In this document: piece by piece, positions 22,513 to 23,524 of the stretch
How positions within the stretch are numbered: position 1 is the stretch's first letter
Layout of the letters: each line of letters opens with the position of its first letter
Assembly (NCBI GenBank): GCA_016931085.1
Contig: JAFGFO010000217.1
Span: 1 to 23,524, forward strand
Source of the DNA: Thermoflexales bacterium
GTDB taxonomy: Bacteria; Chloroflexota; Anaerolineae; Fen-1058
Reading direction: 5' to 3'
DNA: 23,524 nt
The notes under the pieces: generated by a model
Seen by the model: only the letters and a program-made list of their open reading frames with translations
The model's database searches: none
What the model was told of the DNA's origin: nothing
Made by a program: the position numbers and the translations under genes

Positions 22513-22538
22513 GGGCAGGCACGGGGGCCTGCCCCTAC
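22512..22538. repeat. GC-rich palindrome (GTAGGGG family end)
   Basis: GGGGCAGGC (22512-22520) pairs perfectly with GCCTGCCCC (22527-22535) across ACGGGG, and the element ends in CCTAC like the family members at 123, 16766 and 23466. It abuts the preceding hairpin, giving a double stem between convergent genes. Confidence 0.6.
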
Positions 22539-22575
22539 GTAGGCGACCAACTGATTTTGGTCACACCCAAATCAT

Positions 22576-23118
22576 TCAACGGGTGCCGTTGCTGGCTTTG
22601 ACAAAGCTGAGCGTTCGTTTGCCTTTCCTGGCCAGGTCGAACAATTGGCTGCCTGTAATCCCACTCAAAATAGCCCCATCTTCCATGTGGTGGTCGCTGA
22701 CGGATAACACGCCGTCTCGTTTCAACACACGGTGCAGTTCCGCCAGGATCGCCTCCGGCGCGTTCAGCATGTGAAAGATGTCGTACAGCAGGACGAGGTC
22801 TACGCTCCCATCAGGCAGGCCAGTCTGGCAGTCAGAGTGGATCGTTTTGACGTTGGTCAAGCCCTTTCTCTGGGCAAGCTCCTGAACCCTACGTACAGCG
22901 AGCGGGTGGACATCGAGAGCGTACACAGTCCCCGCCTCACCCACCAATTCCGCCGCCCCCCCGACGTACCCTCCCGGGCCACAGCCATAGTCGAGCAGTG
23001 TAAAGCCAGCCTCTACGCCGGCCTCTTCCAGGATTGGCCTGCGGGGTTGGACGAGGTCGCGCAGGCTGAAAAATAAAGACATGCCGTTGAATGCGAGATT
23101 GGACATTGCTGTATCCAT
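22576..23118 (-). CDS. Class I SAM-dependent methyltransferase (Methyltransf_11/UbiE-like)
   Basis: The ATG at 23118 is chosen because a perfect AAGGAGGT lies 4-5 nt upstream; longer frames would run through this site. The 180-residue protein has motif I LLDYGCGPGGYVGGAA, the acidic end of beta-2 in VYALDVHPLAVRRVQELA, motif post-I near SDCQTGLPDGSVDLVLLYDIFHML, and ILAELHRVLKRDGVLSVSDHHME. All are standard for small-molecule methyltransferases of the UbiE/Methyltransf_11 type. The substrate is unknown. The gene is preceded by a 43-codon membrane-peptide ORF after 20 nt, and is convergent with the ABC operon. Confidence 0.9.
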   Translation of the reverse strand: MDTAMSNLAFNGMSLFFSLRDLVQPRRPILEEAGVEAGFTLLDYGCGPGGYVGGAAELVGEAGTVYALDVHPLAVRRVQELAQRKGLTNVKTIHSDCQTGLPDGSVDLVLLYDIFHMLNAPEAILAELHRVLKRDGVLSVSDHHMEDGAILSGITGSQLFDLARKGKRTLSFVKASNGTR

Positions 23119-23138
23119 AGTAACCTCCTTGTATGGTA

Positions 23139-23270
23139 TCAGAAAATCGGCACGGGTGGAATCCAAAGACAAACCCAGAACCATAGCACCAGGCTAAGCA
23201 AGACAAGGCCCAAAAGAATTCGAGCGATTTCGTGGCCAACATGTGTTTCTGGCATTTCTCTTTTTTGCAT
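23139..23270 (-). CDS. Possible small single-pass membrane protein
   Basis: This 43-residue reading frame (start MQKREMPETHVGHEIARI) has a charged N-terminus and one strongly hydrophobic helix (ILLGLVLLSLVLWFWVCLWI), ending in PPVPIF. It stops 20 nt before the methyltransferase start on the same strand, with that gene's strong ribosome binding site in the gap. Its own ribosome binding site (GTGGTGA) is weak. Upstream extensions are possible but have no better start. The hydrophobic design and operon-like spacing argue for a real gene, but chance cannot be excluded. Confidence 0.45.
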   Translation of the reverse strand: MQKREMPETHVGHEIARILLGLVLLSLVLWFWVCLWIPPVPIF

Positions 23271-23286
23271 AGCGTTCACCACGAGC

Positions 23287-23292
23287 ATAGTA
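23287..23292 (-). promoter_or_regulatory. Possible -10 box for the small ORF/methyltransferase pair
   Basis: The minus strand reads TACTAT, about 17 nt before the small ORF start. The best -35 candidate at 17 bp (CATTTC) is poor, so this is tentative. Confidence 0.25.
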
Positions 23293-23465
23293 TGCCACAA
23301 ACTTGTGATGAAATGATGAAGGAGTTGGGGAGATGTGGTAAACTTGTTCCAGGCAACGCAAAAAGATAAGCACGCGGCCTGCTTAGGGAATAAGGTTGGG
23401 TTTCGAAGACTCAACCCAACCTACAAACTTTGCAACAGCTAGCAGGCTGTCGGAGAGAGCGTTTT

Positions 23466-23521
23466 GTAGGGCGGCTTTCTATAGCCGCCGCGCCTGTGGC
23501 AGGTGTGGAAACCTGCCCTAC
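23466..23521. repeat. 56-bp palindromic repeat, copy 2 (GTAGGGCGG family)
   Basis: It has the same length and orientation as the copy at 123-178. The two ends (GTAGGGCGGCTTTC and GGAAACCTGCCCTAC) are identical between copies, while the central loop differs. The preceding 23293-23465 stretch holds no ORF or other clear feature. Confidence 0.75.
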
Positions 23522-23524
23522 GGG

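Noticed and set aside
23293..23465. Additional gene or RNA in the right-hand non-coding stretch
   Set aside because: There is no ORF with a ribosome binding site, no tRNA-like fold and no clear hairpin with a T-tract; partial TAAACTTGT words do not form the full operator palindrome.

Overview
The window is about 23.5 kb of GC-rich bacterial DNA with dense, short-gapped genes. It most resembles a Chloroflexota genome (Anaerolineae/Caldilineae/Chloroflexia-like). This assignment is inference. It rests on a very large secreted protein ending in HWIYLPLVVK, many palindromic intergenic repeats, heptanucleotide tandem repeats, and beta-propeller/zinc-finger anti-sigma architecture. No rRNA, tRNA, CRISPR array or transposase gene was seen.

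Layout. (1) 1-262 is non-coding and packed with inverted repeats. (2) 263-9193, minus strand: a short UvrA paralogue lacking the UvrB-binding domain, a zinc-ribbon methyltransferase-like protein, and a 1777-residue secreted multidomain metzincin protease (CSLREA/beta-helix, Ig-like, BACON-like and HExxHxxGxxH domains). (3) 9391-15255, plus strand: a probably leaderless lipoprotein with DUF348/G5 and a beta-propeller; overlapping it, a 1114-residue membrane protein fusing a clan-A glycosidase-like ectodomain to an O-antigen-ligase-like membrane domain; then a stand-alone response-regulator receiver overlapping a macro-domain ADP-ribose hydrolase. (4) 15282-19282, minus strand: an ECF sigma factor and its anti-sigma factor (zinc finger, membrane segments and beta-propeller), then an SPFH/Band 7 protein followed by a LecA-like lectin-domain protein. 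(5) 19556-22452, plus strand: a four-gene operon under a consensus sigma-70 promoter (polytopic membrane protein, winged-helix regulator, BcrA-type ABC ATPase, ABC-2 permease). (6) 22576-23270, minus strand: a class I methyltransferase preceded by a small membrane-peptide ORF. (7) 23271-23524 is non-coding and ends in another copy of the palindromic repeat seen at 123-178.

Functional picture (inference). Most of the window concerns the cell surface: a secreted protease, a surface lipoprotein and polysaccharide-assembly-like fusion, a membrane-microdomain protein with a lectin, an envelope-sensing sigma/anti-sigma pair, and an efflux-type ABC operon with its own regulator and visible tandem operators. 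The most unusual features are four heptanucleotide repeat arrays (25 units) translated in frame inside the glycosidase/ligase fusion gene, two genes whose TAG stop codon lies inside a palindromic repeat, and the tandem TAAAC-N2-GTTTA sites in the ABC-operon promoter.
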